Source of the DNA: an uncultured Alcaligenaceae bacterium
GTDB lineage: Bacteria > Pseudomonadota > Gammaproteobacteria > Burkholderiales > Burkholderiaceae_B
NCBI GenBank assembly: GCA_937897265.1
Contig: CALCPT010000048.1
Location: 1 to 21,519, forward strand
Reading direction: 5' to 3'
DNA length: 21,519 bases
The position numbers were made by a program, and so were the translations under genes. Position 1 is the first letter of the stretch. Each line of letters begins with the position of its first letter. Under the pieces are notes generated by a model. It saw only the letters and a program-made list of their open reading frames with translations, had not been told where the DNA came from and did not search any database. Shown one piece after another: positions 8,287 through 15,837 of the stretch.

Positions 8287-9105
8287 ATGACTCAATCACC
8301 AGCCGTCGCCGCCCCTCGCTACACCAAACAGACCGTGACCCGACAGACGGTATGGGCACCTGAAAAACTGTTTTCGCTCACGGTGACTCGCCCACCCGGT
8401 TTTAAGTTTGTACCGGGCCAGTTTGCCAGGCTTGGGCTAGCCTTAGACCCAACGGTACCCGACACGCCTAACGAATGGCGCGCCTACTCCATGGTGTCAG
8501 CTCCCAACGAGAACGAATTAGAGTTTTATTCTGTCGTCGTGCCTGACGGTAAATTCAGCCCGCCGTTGGCCAGGTTGCGCGTGGGCGATGCACTTTGGAT
8601 TAACAACTCGGTGTTCGGCTTTCTGACCCTTGACTCGTTCGTCGATGGTGAGGATTTATGGCTACTTGCGACTGGCACTGGGCTCTCTGCCTACCTATCC
8701 ATGCTTCGCGACCCGGCCACGTTTGCACGCTTCAAACGCATTATTTTGGTGCACGGCGTACGCCATGCCTTCGAACTCGCCTATCGCGACGAGCTTTTAT
8801 CCTTGATGCAACAGCACCCGGGGCAGCTCACGTATTTACCCATCACAACGCGAGAACCACTCACACAACCGTTATCACCTTCGCTGAGCCCAACCAACCT
8901 CACACCCGGCCGCCTCACCACCCTGCTGCGCTCAGGCGAGCTTGAAGAGCGCGCTGGCCGACCGCTTGATCCAAGTCAAGCCAGAGTGATGCTGTGCGGC
9001 AACCCAGAGATGGTCACTGAAATGCGTGGCCTGCTCAGTGATCGCGGCTTTGCGGCAGGTAGACGCGGTGTGCCCGGTAATTTAGCGGTCGAAAACTACT
9101 GGTAA
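8287..9105 (+). CDS. fpr: Ferredoxin-NADP(+) reductase
   Basis: This FAD enzyme moves electrons between NADPH and ferredoxin or flavodoxin, and its likely partner is the FdxA encoded just upstream. It is 272 residues from the ATG at 8287. The FAD-binding R-x-Y-S motif is RAYS (65-68), the NADP nucleotide loop GTG begins at residue 130 (ATGTGLSAYLSML), and CGNPEM (238-242) is the C-terminal NADP-site block. It ends in VENYW, an aromatic C-terminus. A Ser/Pro/Leu-rich stretch at about 191-207 looks like an insertion compared with the roughly 250-260-residue family members. A TTG at 8263 is an alternative start; neither has a clear ribosome site. Spacing to fdxA suggests one transcript. Confidence 0.92.
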   Translation: MTQSPAVAAPRYTKQTVTRQTVWAPEKLFSLTVTRPPGFKFVPGQFARLGLALDPTVPDTPNEWRAYSMVSAPNENELEFYSVVVPDGKFSPPLARLRVGDALWINNSVFGFLTLDSFVDGEDLWLLATGTGLSAYLSMLRDPATFARFKRIILVHGVRHAFELAYRDELLSLMQQHPGQLTYLPITTREPLTQPLSPSLSPTNLTPGRLTTLLRSGELEERAGRPLDPSQARVMLCGNPEMVTEMRGLLSDRGFAAGRRGVPGNLAVENYW

Positions 9106-9146
9106 CAGCTACGAAACCACCAGACGCGTGGCACTGATACGACATT

Positions 9147-9160
9147 TTGCTGCATTGCAA
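9147..9160. promoter_or_regulatory. Candidate PhaR-type operator upstream of phaZ
   Basis: TTGCTGCATTGCAA is a dyad with TTGC/GCAA arms. Within it CTGC-ATT-GCAA matches 7 of the 8 fixed bases of the CTGC-N3-GCAG type site described for the PHB-sensing repressor PhaR. It lies 80 bp upstream of the depolymerase start, where such a regulator would make sense. The assignment is inferred from motif likeness and context. Confidence 0.35.
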
Positions 9161-9179
9161 TAAAAAACTCGCCAAATCA

Positions 9180-9208
9180 GTGATGGCTATCCCAGATTGG
9201 GTGATAAT
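9180..9208 (+). promoter_or_regulatory. Possible phaZ promoter
   Basis: GATAAT (9203-9208) is a 5/6 match to the -10 consensus, with a poor -35 candidate GTGATG (9180-9185) 17 bp upstream. It sits 32 bp before the phaZ ATG, downstream of the candidate PhaR dyad. The weak -35 would suit an activator- or repressor-controlled promoter. Confidence 0.25.
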
Positions 9209-9240
9209 CAGGGTCTCACGCTTAAAACTGGATTCGCTCA

Positions 9241-10467
9241 ATGCTTTATCAAATGCATGAAATGCAGCGCGCCCTCATGGCACCGCTCACCCACTTCAGT
9301 GAAGTCAGCGCCAAGTTATTTACGCATGCAGCAAGCCCGTTTGCCTATACGCCATTAGCCAGGCAGGTTGCCGCCAGTTACGAACTCATTTACCGCTTAG
9401 GCAAATCTTACGAAAAGCCCTCTTGGGGGATTCCGACCACAGAAATCGATGGCAAATCGGTTGCAGTGGATCAAGAAGTCGCCTTGGCGCTGCCATTCTG
9501 TAATTTGCTGCACTTTACGCGCGATCTGCCCGCTAAAGCGCGCAAAGCCGACCCAACGATCTTACTCGTCGCGCCAATGTCCGGGCATCACGCAACGCTG
9601 CTGCGAGATACCGTTCGCGCCCTGCTACCTAATCACGAGATCTACCTCACTGACTGGATCGATGCGCGCATGGTGCCCGTATCAAAAGGTGCTTTTAGCC
9701 TAAACGATTATGTCCGGTATCTACAAGAATTTATACGCCACTTGGGCCCAGACGTACACCTGATGTCGGTGTGCCAGCCCACGGTGCCAGCCTTGGCTGC
9801 CGTGTCGCTGATGGCGACCAATAAAGACCCCTGTCTGCCCCGAACGATGACGATGATGGGTGGCCCGATCGACCCACGCTGCTCACCGACGCAAGTCAAT
9901 CGCCTGGCAACCACCAAACCCTTTGAGTGGTTCGAACAAAAACTGATTCATACCGTGCCTGCTCAGTATCCTGGTGCTGGTCGTCGCGTCTATCCCGGCT
10001 TTCTGCAACACGCCGGCTTTATGTCGATGAACCCTGACCGTCACATGAAATCTCACTACGATTTCTATCTTGACCTACTTCGCGGTGACGATGAAGACGC
10101 CGAGGCACATCGTAAGTTTTATAACGAATACAACGCTGTGCTCGATATGTCAGAAGAGTTTTATCTGGATACGATACGCACGGTGTTTCAAGAGTTTGCC
10201 TTGCCCAATGGCACCTGGGAAGTCGATGGCCAACTGGTCACTCCCAGTGACATTAAAACCGTTGCTTTGTTCACAATTGAAGGTGAGCTTGACGACATTT
10301 CAGGCGAGGGCCAAACACGCGCTGCGCAAGATTTGTGCTCGGGGATTCCGGCTAAGCGCAAACAACATTACACCGCGCCTGAATGCGGACATTATGGGAT
10401 TTTTGCCGGACGCCGCTGGCGCACGACCATCTGCCCTCAAATCGCCGAGTTCGTTCGCAAATACTAA
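9241..10467 (+). CDS. phaZ: Intracellular poly(3-hydroxybutyrate) depolymerase
   Basis: PhaZ hydrolyses stored PHB granules inside the cell, releasing 3-hydroxybutyrate for carbon and energy. The 408-residue protein has no signal peptide and resembles Ralstonia eutropha PhaZ1 from end to end. The family's unusual cysteine nucleophile is visible as Cys178 in SVCQPTVPA, in place of the lipase-box serine of extracellular depolymerases. The rest of the triad fits Asp351 or Asp352 in EGELDDISG and His384 in ECGHYGIF. A 135-bp upstream region carries a possible promoter and a PhaR-like dyad. A strong hairpin follows the gene. This indicates that the organism makes PHB. Confidence 0.95.
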   Translation: MLYQMHEMQRALMAPLTHFSEVSAKLFTHAASPFAYTPLARQVAASYELIYRLGKSYEKPSWGIPTTEIDGKSVAVDQEVALALPFCNLLHFTRDLPAKARKADPTILLVAPMSGHHATLLRDTVRALLPNHEIYLTDWIDARMVPVSKGAFSLNDYVRYLQEFIRHLGPDVHLMSVCQPTVPALAAVSLMATNKDPCLPRTMTMMGGPIDPRCSPTQVNRLATTKPFEWFEQKLIHTVPAQYPGAGRRVYPGFLQHAGFMSMNPDRHMKSHYDFYLDLLRGDDEDAEAHRKFYNEYNAVLDMSEEFYLDTIRTVFQEFALPNGTWEVDGQLVTPSDIKTVALFTIEGELDDISGEGQTRAAQDLCSGIPAKRKQHYTAPECGHYGIFAGRRWRTTICPQIAEFVRKY

Positions 10468-10494
10468 ACGAGGTCTTCGCTAGAAGGCACACCT

Positions 10495-10521
10495 ATCAGG
10501 CAACCCACCAGGTTGCCTGAT
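10495..10521 (+). terminator. Hairpin terminator after phaZ
   Basis: A perfect 11-bp stem joins ATCAGGCAACC (10495-10505) to GGTTGCCTGAT (10511-10521) around the 5-nt loop CACCA. A short TTTCACTT tail follows, including T-rich bases. It ends only 18 nt before the next start codon, so it could also act as an attenuator for the rnfB-like gene. Confidence 0.7.
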
Positions 10522-10539
10522 TTCACTTGCAGAATAACT

Positions 10540-11187
10540 ATGCTTTCTCAACGCATCAATGCCCTGTTGCCGCAGACGCAATGCACCAAGTGCGGCTATC
10601 AAGGCTGCGAACCTTACGCTCAGGCCATTGCTTCAGAGGGGGCTGCGATTAACCGCTGCCCGCCGGGTGGTCACGAAGGTATCGTCGCATTGGCGAACTT
10701 ACTGAAGCGACCCGTTGTCGCTTTAGATACGGATTGCGGCACGCATCAACCACTTCAGGTTGCGGTCATTGATGAGCAGTTTTGTATCGGTTGCACCCTC
10801 TGTATCCAAGCCTGCCCGGTTGATGCCATTATTGGTGCCTCAAAACTGATGCACACCGTATTGCCTGAGCAATGCACTGGCTGCGACCTCTGTGTCGCCC
10901 CCTGCCCAGTGGATTGCATCGCGATGGTGCCAGTGAAACCAGCACGAACCTGGACACCGCAAGACGCCACGCGTGCTCGCGCACACTTTGAGGCGCGAGC
11001 ACGACGTCTGGCTCAACGGCCTGAGTCGCTCAGGCAGTCGCCAGATAATGGCACCCCTAACGCGAGTGCCTCATCAGCCATTGCCACGCAAGACCTGATC
11101 GCAGCCGACCACACAGAAAAGCAAGCGGCCATTGCCCAGGCACTCGCGCGTGCCCGCGCACGTCGTGCTGCTCGGCCAGCCCTTTAA
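10540..11187 (+). CDS. Soluble RnfB-like iron-sulfur electron-transfer protein
   Basis: This 215-residue protein matches the soluble part of RnfB/RsxB. It begins directly in the 4Fe-4S domain with C-x2-C-x4-C-x16-C (Cys15, 18, 23, 40), then has two ferredoxin-type clusters at Cys82, 85, 88, 92 and Cys112, 115, 118, 122, each followed by Pro. The N-terminal membrane helix of true RnfB is missing, and no open frame upstream would supply it. The last 75 residues are rich in Ala and Arg and of low complexity. In E. coli rsxABCDGE sits beside nth, and here only the B-like gene does. It probably passes electrons among ferredoxin-type partners in the cytoplasm; the actual partner is unknown. The ATG at 10540 was preferred over a TTG inside the upstream hairpin. 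Confidence 0.85.
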   Translation: MLSQRINALLPQTQCTKCGYQGCEPYAQAIASEGAAINRCPPGGHEGIVALANLLKRPVVALDTDCGTHQPLQVAVIDEQFCIGCTLCIQACPVDAIIGASKLMHTVLPEQCTGCDLCVAPCPVDCIAMVPVKPARTWTPQDATRARAHFEARARRLAQRPESLRQSPDNGTPNASASSAIATQDLIAADHTEKQAAIAQALARARARRAARPAL

Positions 11188-11266
11188 TTGCTTGATTGCA
11201 ATTGTCCTTAAGCGCCTTTAGACAACTTCGTCCAACTAGCAATTTAATGACGCACAAGCAGAGTCT

Positions 11267-11902
11267 ATGAACCCCGAAAAACGACGCGAGATTTTTAGCC
11301 GCATGCAGGCTGCCAACCCGCAGCCCACCACCGAGCTCGAATATAAAAGCGATTTTCAATTGCTGATTGCTGTTTTACTTTCGGCTCAAACAACCGATAA
11401 AGCGGTCAACCTAGCGACTCGAAAGTTCTTTGCTAAACACGGTACGCCCAAAGGCCTGCTCGATCTTGGTGAGGCCAAACTCGCCGACTACATCAAAACG
11501 ATCGGCCTGTACAAAACCAAGGCAAAAAACGTGCTCGCAACTTGTCAGATTTTGCTTGAGCAGCACAAAGGCAAGGTGCCCCAAACGCGTGAAGCCCTCG
11601 AGGCCTTGCCCGGGGTTGGTCGTAAGACCGCCAACGTGGTGTTAAACACAGCCTTTGGCCAACCCACTATCGCTGTCGACACTCACATTTTCAGGGTCTC
11701 AAACCGAACAAAAATTGCCCCAGGCAAAGACGTTGTCGCGGTTGAAAAAGGCCTCGAAAAATTTGTACCCGAGGAGTTCAAGCTCAACATCCACCATTGG
11801 TTGATTTTGCATGGGCGCTATATCTGCGTGGCCCGCACCCCAAAATGCCCTCAGTGTGGCATTGCCGATTTATGTGAATACCGGCCTAAAACCAAAGCCT
11901 AG
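11267..11902 (+). CDS. nth: Endonuclease III (DNA glycosylase / AP lyase)
   Basis: Nth removes oxidised pyrimidines from DNA and nicks the abasic site in base excision repair. At 211 residues it matches E. coli Nth almost position for position. The helix-hairpin-helix is LPGVGRKTA with catalytic Lys120, the catalytic Asp138 lies in VDTHIFRV, and the structural 4Fe-4S cluster uses Cys187, Cys194, Cys197 and Cys203 (C-x6-C-x2-C-x5-C). It follows the RnfB-like gene by 79 nt, an arrangement that echoes the rsx-nth operon of E. coli. The 189 bases after it, up to livG, hold no gene that I can support. Confidence 0.98.
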   Translation: MNPEKRREIFSRMQAANPQPTTELEYKSDFQLLIAVLLSAQTTDKAVNLATRKFFAKHGTPKGLLDLGEAKLADYIKTIGLYKTKAKNVLATCQILLEQHKGKVPQTREALEALPGVGRKTANVVLNTAFGQPTIAVDTHIFRVSNRTKIAPGKDVVAVEKGLEKFVPEEFKLNIHHWLILHGRYICVARTPKCPQCGIADLCEYRPKTKA

Positions 11903-12021
11903 AGCTGGGGTCCAGAGTTGCCAGCCCAACGCCCCCCTGCTGTGCCAAGCCCTACTAAGAGGCACTCAGACGGCGAGCAAGGGTAACTACTAAGAGTAAC
12001 CGCACCTATGACAAACCCCCA

Positions 12022-12050
12022 TTCAGCTTTTGCTGCACATGCGTCATAAT
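12022..12050 (+). promoter_or_regulatory. Possible promoter of the liv-type operon
   Basis: CATAAT (12045-12050) is 5/6 to the -10 consensus, with a poor TTCAGC (12022-12027) 17 bp upstream. Transcription would begin about 35 nt before the livG ATG. It is the best candidate by eye in the nth-livG gap. Confidence 0.25.
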
Positions 12051-12091
12051 GCGCCCTCGCCTCCAAAAATTCTCTATTCGCAAAGATACGC

Positions 12092-12865
12092 ATGAAAGAC
12101 ATCATCCTTGAGACAACCCATCTCACCAAGGAGTTCAAAGGCTTTGTGGCGGTCAACGACGTTTCGCTCAGTGTGCAGCGAGGTCAAATTCACGCCTTGA
12201 TCGGCCCCAATGGCGCTGGCAAGACCACCTGTTTTAATTTATTAACTAAATTTTTGCCCCCAACGCGCGGCAAGATTCTCTTTAATGGCATCGACATCAC
12301 CGGTGACCGACCTGCACAGATTGCACGCCGCGGCATCATTCGCTCGTTTCAAATTTCAGCAGTGTTTCCACACCTCACAGTGCTTGAAAATGTGCGTATT
12401 GGCTTGCAACGCCAAACCGGCATGTCGTTTCATTTCTGGAAAAATGAAAACCGCTTGAATGAACTGAACGAGCGTGCTCAGGCGTTGCTTGAACAGGTCG
12501 ACTTAGGAAGCTTTACAAACGAAATCACTGCCAGTCTGCCCTATGGGCGCAAGCGCGCGCTCGAGATCGCTACGACCCTGGCCATGGAACCCGAACTCAT
12601 GTTGCTTGACGAACCCACGCAAGGCATGGGCCACGAAGACGTTGATCGGGTAACTCAATTGATCAAGCGCGTCAGTGTTGGGCGCACCATCCTGATGGTT
12701 GAGCACAACATGAATGTTGTCTCTTCGATTGCAGACACCATCACTGTGTTAGCACGCGGTGCAGTGTTAGCCGAAGGCAACTACGCCCATGTTTCAAAAG
12801 ACCCCTTAGTCATGGAAGCCTATATGGGCACCACCGAGGGCGAACTTGCCGGAGCACACGCATGA
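12092..12865 (+). CDS. livG: HAAT-family ABC importer ATP-binding protein, LivG type
   Basis: LivG is one of the two different ATPases that power a branched-chain-amino-acid-type importer at the inner membrane. In its 257 residues the Walker A is GPNGAGKTT (Lys44), the Walker B is LMLLDEP with Glu174, and the switch His205 is in MVEHN, so its own nucleotide half-site is intact. The ABC signature is degenerate, LPYGRKR (149-155) in place of LSGGQ, as is usual in LivG (LAYGxQR). Residues after Walker B read TQGMG rather than the common MAGMG. The gene overlaps livF by ATGA. It is the first gene of a unit reading livG-livF-binding protein-livH-livM-hydrolase, so the ATPases come before the binding protein, the reverse of E. 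coli. Confidence 0.94.
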   Translation: MKDIILETTHLTKEFKGFVAVNDVSLSVQRGQIHALIGPNGAGKTTCFNLLTKFLPPTRGKILFNGIDITGDRPAQIARRGIIRSFQISAVFPHLTVLENVRIGLQRQTGMSFHFWKNENRLNELNERAQALLEQVDLGSFTNEITASLPYGRKRALEIATTLAMEPELMLLDEPTQGMGHEDVDRVTQLIKRVSVGRTILMVEHNMNVVSSIADTITVLARGAVLAEGNYAHVSKDPLVMEAYMGTTEGELAGAHA

Positions 12866-13572
12866 GCGCCGTTGCACTTGAAATTAAAGGCCTAAACGCT
12901 TGGTATGGCGAATCACATATTTTGCATGGTATTGATCTCACCGTGCATAAAGGCGAAGTCGTCACCCTGCTCGGGCGCAATGGTGCAGGACGCACCACGA
13001 CCTTGCGGGCAATTCTCGGCCTAACAGGCGCACGGACTGGCTCGGTACGTATCGGCGGTGTTGAAGCAATCGATATGCCAACCTTCAAAATCGCCAAGCT
13101 TGGCGTGGGCTATTGCCCCGAAGAGCGCGGCATCTTTGCAAGCTTGTCTTGCGAAGAAAATCTGCTGCTACCCCCACCGGTAGGGGCATTGGGTGGCGGT
13201 ATGTCACTGGCCGAAATTTACGAAATGTTTCCCAACTTGCTTGAGCGTCGCAATTCACCCGGCACGCGCTTATCGGGTGGCGAGCAACAGATGCTGGCGG
13301 TAGCTCGAATCTTGCGCACCGGCGCCAATCTGTTGTTGCTCGACGAGATTTCTGAAGGTCTTGCGCCAGTGATTGTGCAGGCCTTGGGTCGCATGATCAA
13401 GATGCTGAAATCTAAGGGCTATACCATTGTGATGGTCGAGCAGAACTTCCGTTTTGCCGCCCCCTTGGCAGACCGTTTTTATGTTGTCGAGCATGGTCAG
13501 ATCGTCGAGCATTTCGATGCCGCCGAGTTGCCCTCTAAGCAAGCCGTTTTGACAGAGTTGTTAGGCGTTTAG
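12862..13572 (+). CDS. livF: HAAT-family ABC importer ATP-binding protein, LivF type, with Walker A Lys-to-Arg
   Basis: LivF is the second ATPase of the importer and should form a heterodimer with LivG. The 236-residue protein has a canonical signature, LSGGEQQ (137-143), and Walker B LLLLDE (Glu162). The Walker A reads GRNGAGRTT, with Arg44 (codon CGC at 12991-12993) where ATPases normally have the phosphate-binding lysine. The switch position is Gln194 (MVEQN), a feature common in LivF. Its own ATP half-site is therefore weakened, while it still offers a good signature to LivG. The ATG overlaps the livG stop. Substrate specificity cannot be read from this subunit. Confidence 0.93.
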   Translation: MSAVALEIKGLNAWYGESHILHGIDLTVHKGEVVTLLGRNGAGRTTTLRAILGLTGARTGSVRIGGVEAIDMPTFKIAKLGVGYCPEERGIFASLSCEENLLLPPPVGALGGGMSLAEIYEMFPNLLERRNSPGTRLSGGEQQMLAVARILRTGANLLLLDEISEGLAPVIVQALGRMIKMLKSKGYTIVMVEQNFRFAAPLADRFYVVEHGQIVEHFDAAELPSKQAVLTELLGV

Positions 13573-13657
13573 TCGCTATTTGACTTGTATGATGGCGTCT
13601 TTGCAGTCAGGCGTCTAATTTTTTATCGTTGCGTGTCGCAATATTTCGGAGAACCAA

Positions 13658-14869
13658 ATGAAACTTCGCACCCTAAGTGCCTCACTGATGTTGGCCGGTT
13701 TCGGCCTCGTTTCACAATCTGCCTTAGCCAACATTTCTGATGATGTGATTCGGATCGGTTTTATTACCGACATGGCTAGCGTTTACTCTGATATTGACGG
13801 CCCTGGCGGTATCGAAGCGGCTCGCATGGCAATCGCCGACGCTGGCGGTGCAATCAACGGTAAAAAAATTGAACTGATCTTCGCTGATCATCAAAACAAA
13901 GCCGACGTTGCTGCAGCAAAAGCGCGTGAATGGTTTGATCAACAAAAAATTGACATGCTGATTGGTGGTACCAACTCAGGTGTCAACTTGGCGTTAGCCG
14001 GTATCGCCGCCGAAAAGAAAAAAGTGTTTATGGCGATTGGTGCAGCAGCGTCTGACCTGACCGGCTCACAATGCACACCTTATACCGTTCATTGGGCCTA
14101 TGACACCGTTGCGCTTGCCCGCGGCACGGGTTCGGCAGTTGTGAAGGCTGGCGGAAAATCATGGTACTTCTTGACTGCTGACTACGCTTTTGGCCATGCG
14201 CTCGAGCGTGACACTGCAAACGTGGTGAAAGCGGCTGGTGGCGAAATCAAAGGCCAAGTGCGCGCCCCCTTGAACTCATCAGATTTCTCATCATTTTTGT
14301 TGCAAGCGCAAAGTTCAAAAGCTCAAATCTTAGGCCTGGCTAACGCTGGTGGCGACACGATCAATTCGATCAAAGCGGCAAATGAATTCGGCATCGGCAA
14401 AACCATGAAGCTCGCTGGTCTGCTGATTTTCATTAACGATATTCACTCGTTGGGTTTGAATGTCACCCAAGGCATGCAATTCACTGACGGCTGGTACTGG
14501 GATCAGAACGATGAAACCCGCGCTTGGTCAGCCAAGTTTGAAGCGAAGGTTAAGCGTAAGCCTTCGATGATTCAGGCGGGCGACTACTCTGCCGTTTCGT
14601 TTTATTTGAATGCGGTAAAGGCAACCGGTAGCGACGACGGTGACACTGTCATGAAATGGATGAAGTCCAACAAAGTCAACGACATGTTTGCCAAAAATGG
14701 CTATGTGCGCGAAGACGGTCGTATGATTCACGATATGTTCTTGATGGAAGTCAAAAAACCTTCTGAATCAAAAGGCCCTTGGGATTACTACAAGCAACTC
14801 GCGGTATTGCCTGGTGAGTCTGTGTTCACCACGCTTGCTGAATCTACCTGCAAACTTATCAAGAAGTAA
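13658..14869 (+). CDS. Periplasmic substrate-binding protein of a HAAT-type ABC importer
   Basis: This is a type I periplasmic binding protein of the Leu/Ile/Val-amide family, 403 residues long. The signal peptide is clear: a basic MKLR start, a hydrophobic core and a cleavage site after ALA at residue 24, giving a mature start at NISDD. The mature N-terminus IRIGFITDMASVYSDIDGPGG is the usual first strand and ligand loop. C-terminal blocks such as GRMIHDMFLMEVKKP are typical of the family. A CGGAGA ribosome site lies 7 nt before the ATG. It sits between the ATPase and permease genes and is followed by a strong hairpin. The ligand is unknown; family members take amino acids, urea, amides, aromatic acids or short acids, so the symbol livK is withheld. 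Confidence 0.92.
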   Translation: MKLRTLSASLMLAGFGLVSQSALANISDDVIRIGFITDMASVYSDIDGPGGIEAARMAIADAGGAINGKKIELIFADHQNKADVAAAKAREWFDQQKIDMLIGGTNSGVNLALAGIAAEKKKVFMAIGAAASDLTGSQCTPYTVHWAYDTVALARGTGSAVVKAGGKSWYFLTADYAFGHALERDTANVVKAAGGEIKGQVRAPLNSSDFSSFLLQAQSSKAQILGLANAGGDTINSIKAANEFGIGKTMKLAGLLIFINDIHSLGLNVTQGMQFTDGWYWDQNDETRAWSAKFEAKVKRKPSMIQAGDYSAVSFYLNAVKATGSDDGDTVMKWMKSNKVNDMFAKNGYVREDGRMIHDMFLMEVKKPSESKGPWDYYKQLAVLPGESVFTTLAESTCKLIKK

Positions 14870-14877
14870 GCACAATC

Positions 14878-14911
14878 AAACCTTCGGTACGCTCAGGTGT
14901 ACCGAAGGTTT
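14878..14911 (+). terminator. Strong hairpin between the binding-protein gene and livH
   Basis: A perfect 13-bp stem joins AAACCTTCGGTAC (14878-14890) to its complement (14899-14911) around an 8-nt loop, followed by TATTTTGTTG. It begins 8 nt after the binding-protein stop and sits inside the operon. It would partly terminate or protect the 3' end of upstream mRNA, allowing more binding protein than permease. Confidence 0.75.
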
Positions 14912-14949
14912 ATTTTGTTGACTCTGCACCCTTGGCGTTCTGATTCACA

Positions 14950-15837
14950 ATGATCACAATTTTCGGCATACCTCTTCAAGCGTTTCTGGGCCAGCTCTTG
15001 CTGGGCTTGGTGAACGGTTCTTTTTACGCCATTTTGTCTCTTGGTCTGGCGGTGATTTTCGGCTTGCTGAACGTCATTAACTTCGCGCACGGCGCGTTGT
15101 ACATGTTTGGCGCCTTTCTAGCCTGGATGGGCATGTCTTATTTTGGCCTGAATTATTGGGTCATGCTGGCACTTGCGCCCGTCATCGTTGGCCTGTTTGG
15201 CATCCTGATTGAAAAGTTTTTGCTCAAGCATCTTTACAAGCTTGATCATTTGTACGGACTACTCCTCACCTTTGGCATCACTCTGTTGATGGAAGGTCTG
15301 TTCCGCAGCTTCTATGGTGTCTCTGGGCAGCCTTACTCAACACCCGAGGCTTTGCGTGGCGCAACCAATCTAGGCTTTATGGTGCTGCCAAACTATCGCG
15401 CCTGGGTAGTAGTTGCCTCGGTGGTGGTGTGTTTGCTGACCTGGTTCGTGATTGAGCGTACGCGTTTGGGGGCCCTCTTGCGCGCTGGCACTGAAAACCC
15501 AAAGCTGGTTGAAGCCTTTGGCGTGAACGTCCCCTTGATGATCACGCTCACTTACGCCTTTGGCGTGGCGCTGGCTGGCTTTGCCGGCGTACTCGCGGCG
15601 CCCATTTTGCAGATTTCGCCACTGATGGGCTCGAACCTGATCGTGGTGGTGTTTGCGGTGGTGGTGATCGGTGGGATGGGTTCGATCTTAGGTGCAATCG
15701 TCACGGGTCTTGGCCTTGGCGTGATTGAAGGATTGACTAAAGTATTTTGGCCTGAGGCCTCAAGCACGGTGGTTTTCATCATCATGGCGATCGTGTTATT
15801 GCTGCGTCCAGCAGGTCTGTTTGGAAAAGAAAAATGA
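14950..15837 (+). CDS. livH: HAAT-family ABC importer permease, LivH type
   Basis: LivH is one of the two inner-membrane channel subunits. It is 295 residues and mostly hydrophobic, with about eight predicted membrane segments. Family blocks include LVNGSFYAILSLGLAVIFG and NVINFAHGALYM near the N-terminus, ERTRLGALLRAGTENPKLVEAFG before the ATPase-contact loop, and VVIGGMGSILGA near the C-terminus. The stop overlaps the livM start as ATGA, so the two permeases are probably made in step. No strong ribosome site is visible before the ATG at 14950. It is separated from the binding-protein gene by a hairpin, so expression may depend on read-through or on an internal promoter. Confidence 0.95.
   Translation: MITIFGIPLQAFLGQLLLGLVNGSFYAILSLGLAVIFGLLNVINFAHGALYMFGAFLAWMGMSYFGLNYWVMLALAPVIVGLFGILIEKFLLKHLYKLDHLYGLLLTFGITLLMEGLFRSFYGVSGQPYSTPEALRGATNLGFMVLPNYRAWVVVASVVVCLLTWFVIERTRLGALLRAGTENPKLVEAFGVNVPLMITLTYAFGVALAGFAGVLAAPILQISPLMGSNLIVVVFAVVVIGGMGSILGAIVTGLGLGVIEGLTKVFWPEASSTVVFIIMAIVLLLRPAGLFGKEK

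Noticed and set aside
11186..11203. AATTGC/GCAATT dyad after the RnfB-like gene
   Set aside because: It is only a 6-bp AT-rich stem with no T tract after it, too weak to call as a terminator or operator.
13594..13616. Two GGCGTCT direct repeats 16 bp apart before the binding-protein gene
   Set aside because: The units are short, a similar GGCGTTT occurs in the end of livF, and there is no clear promoter around them. Chance is likely.
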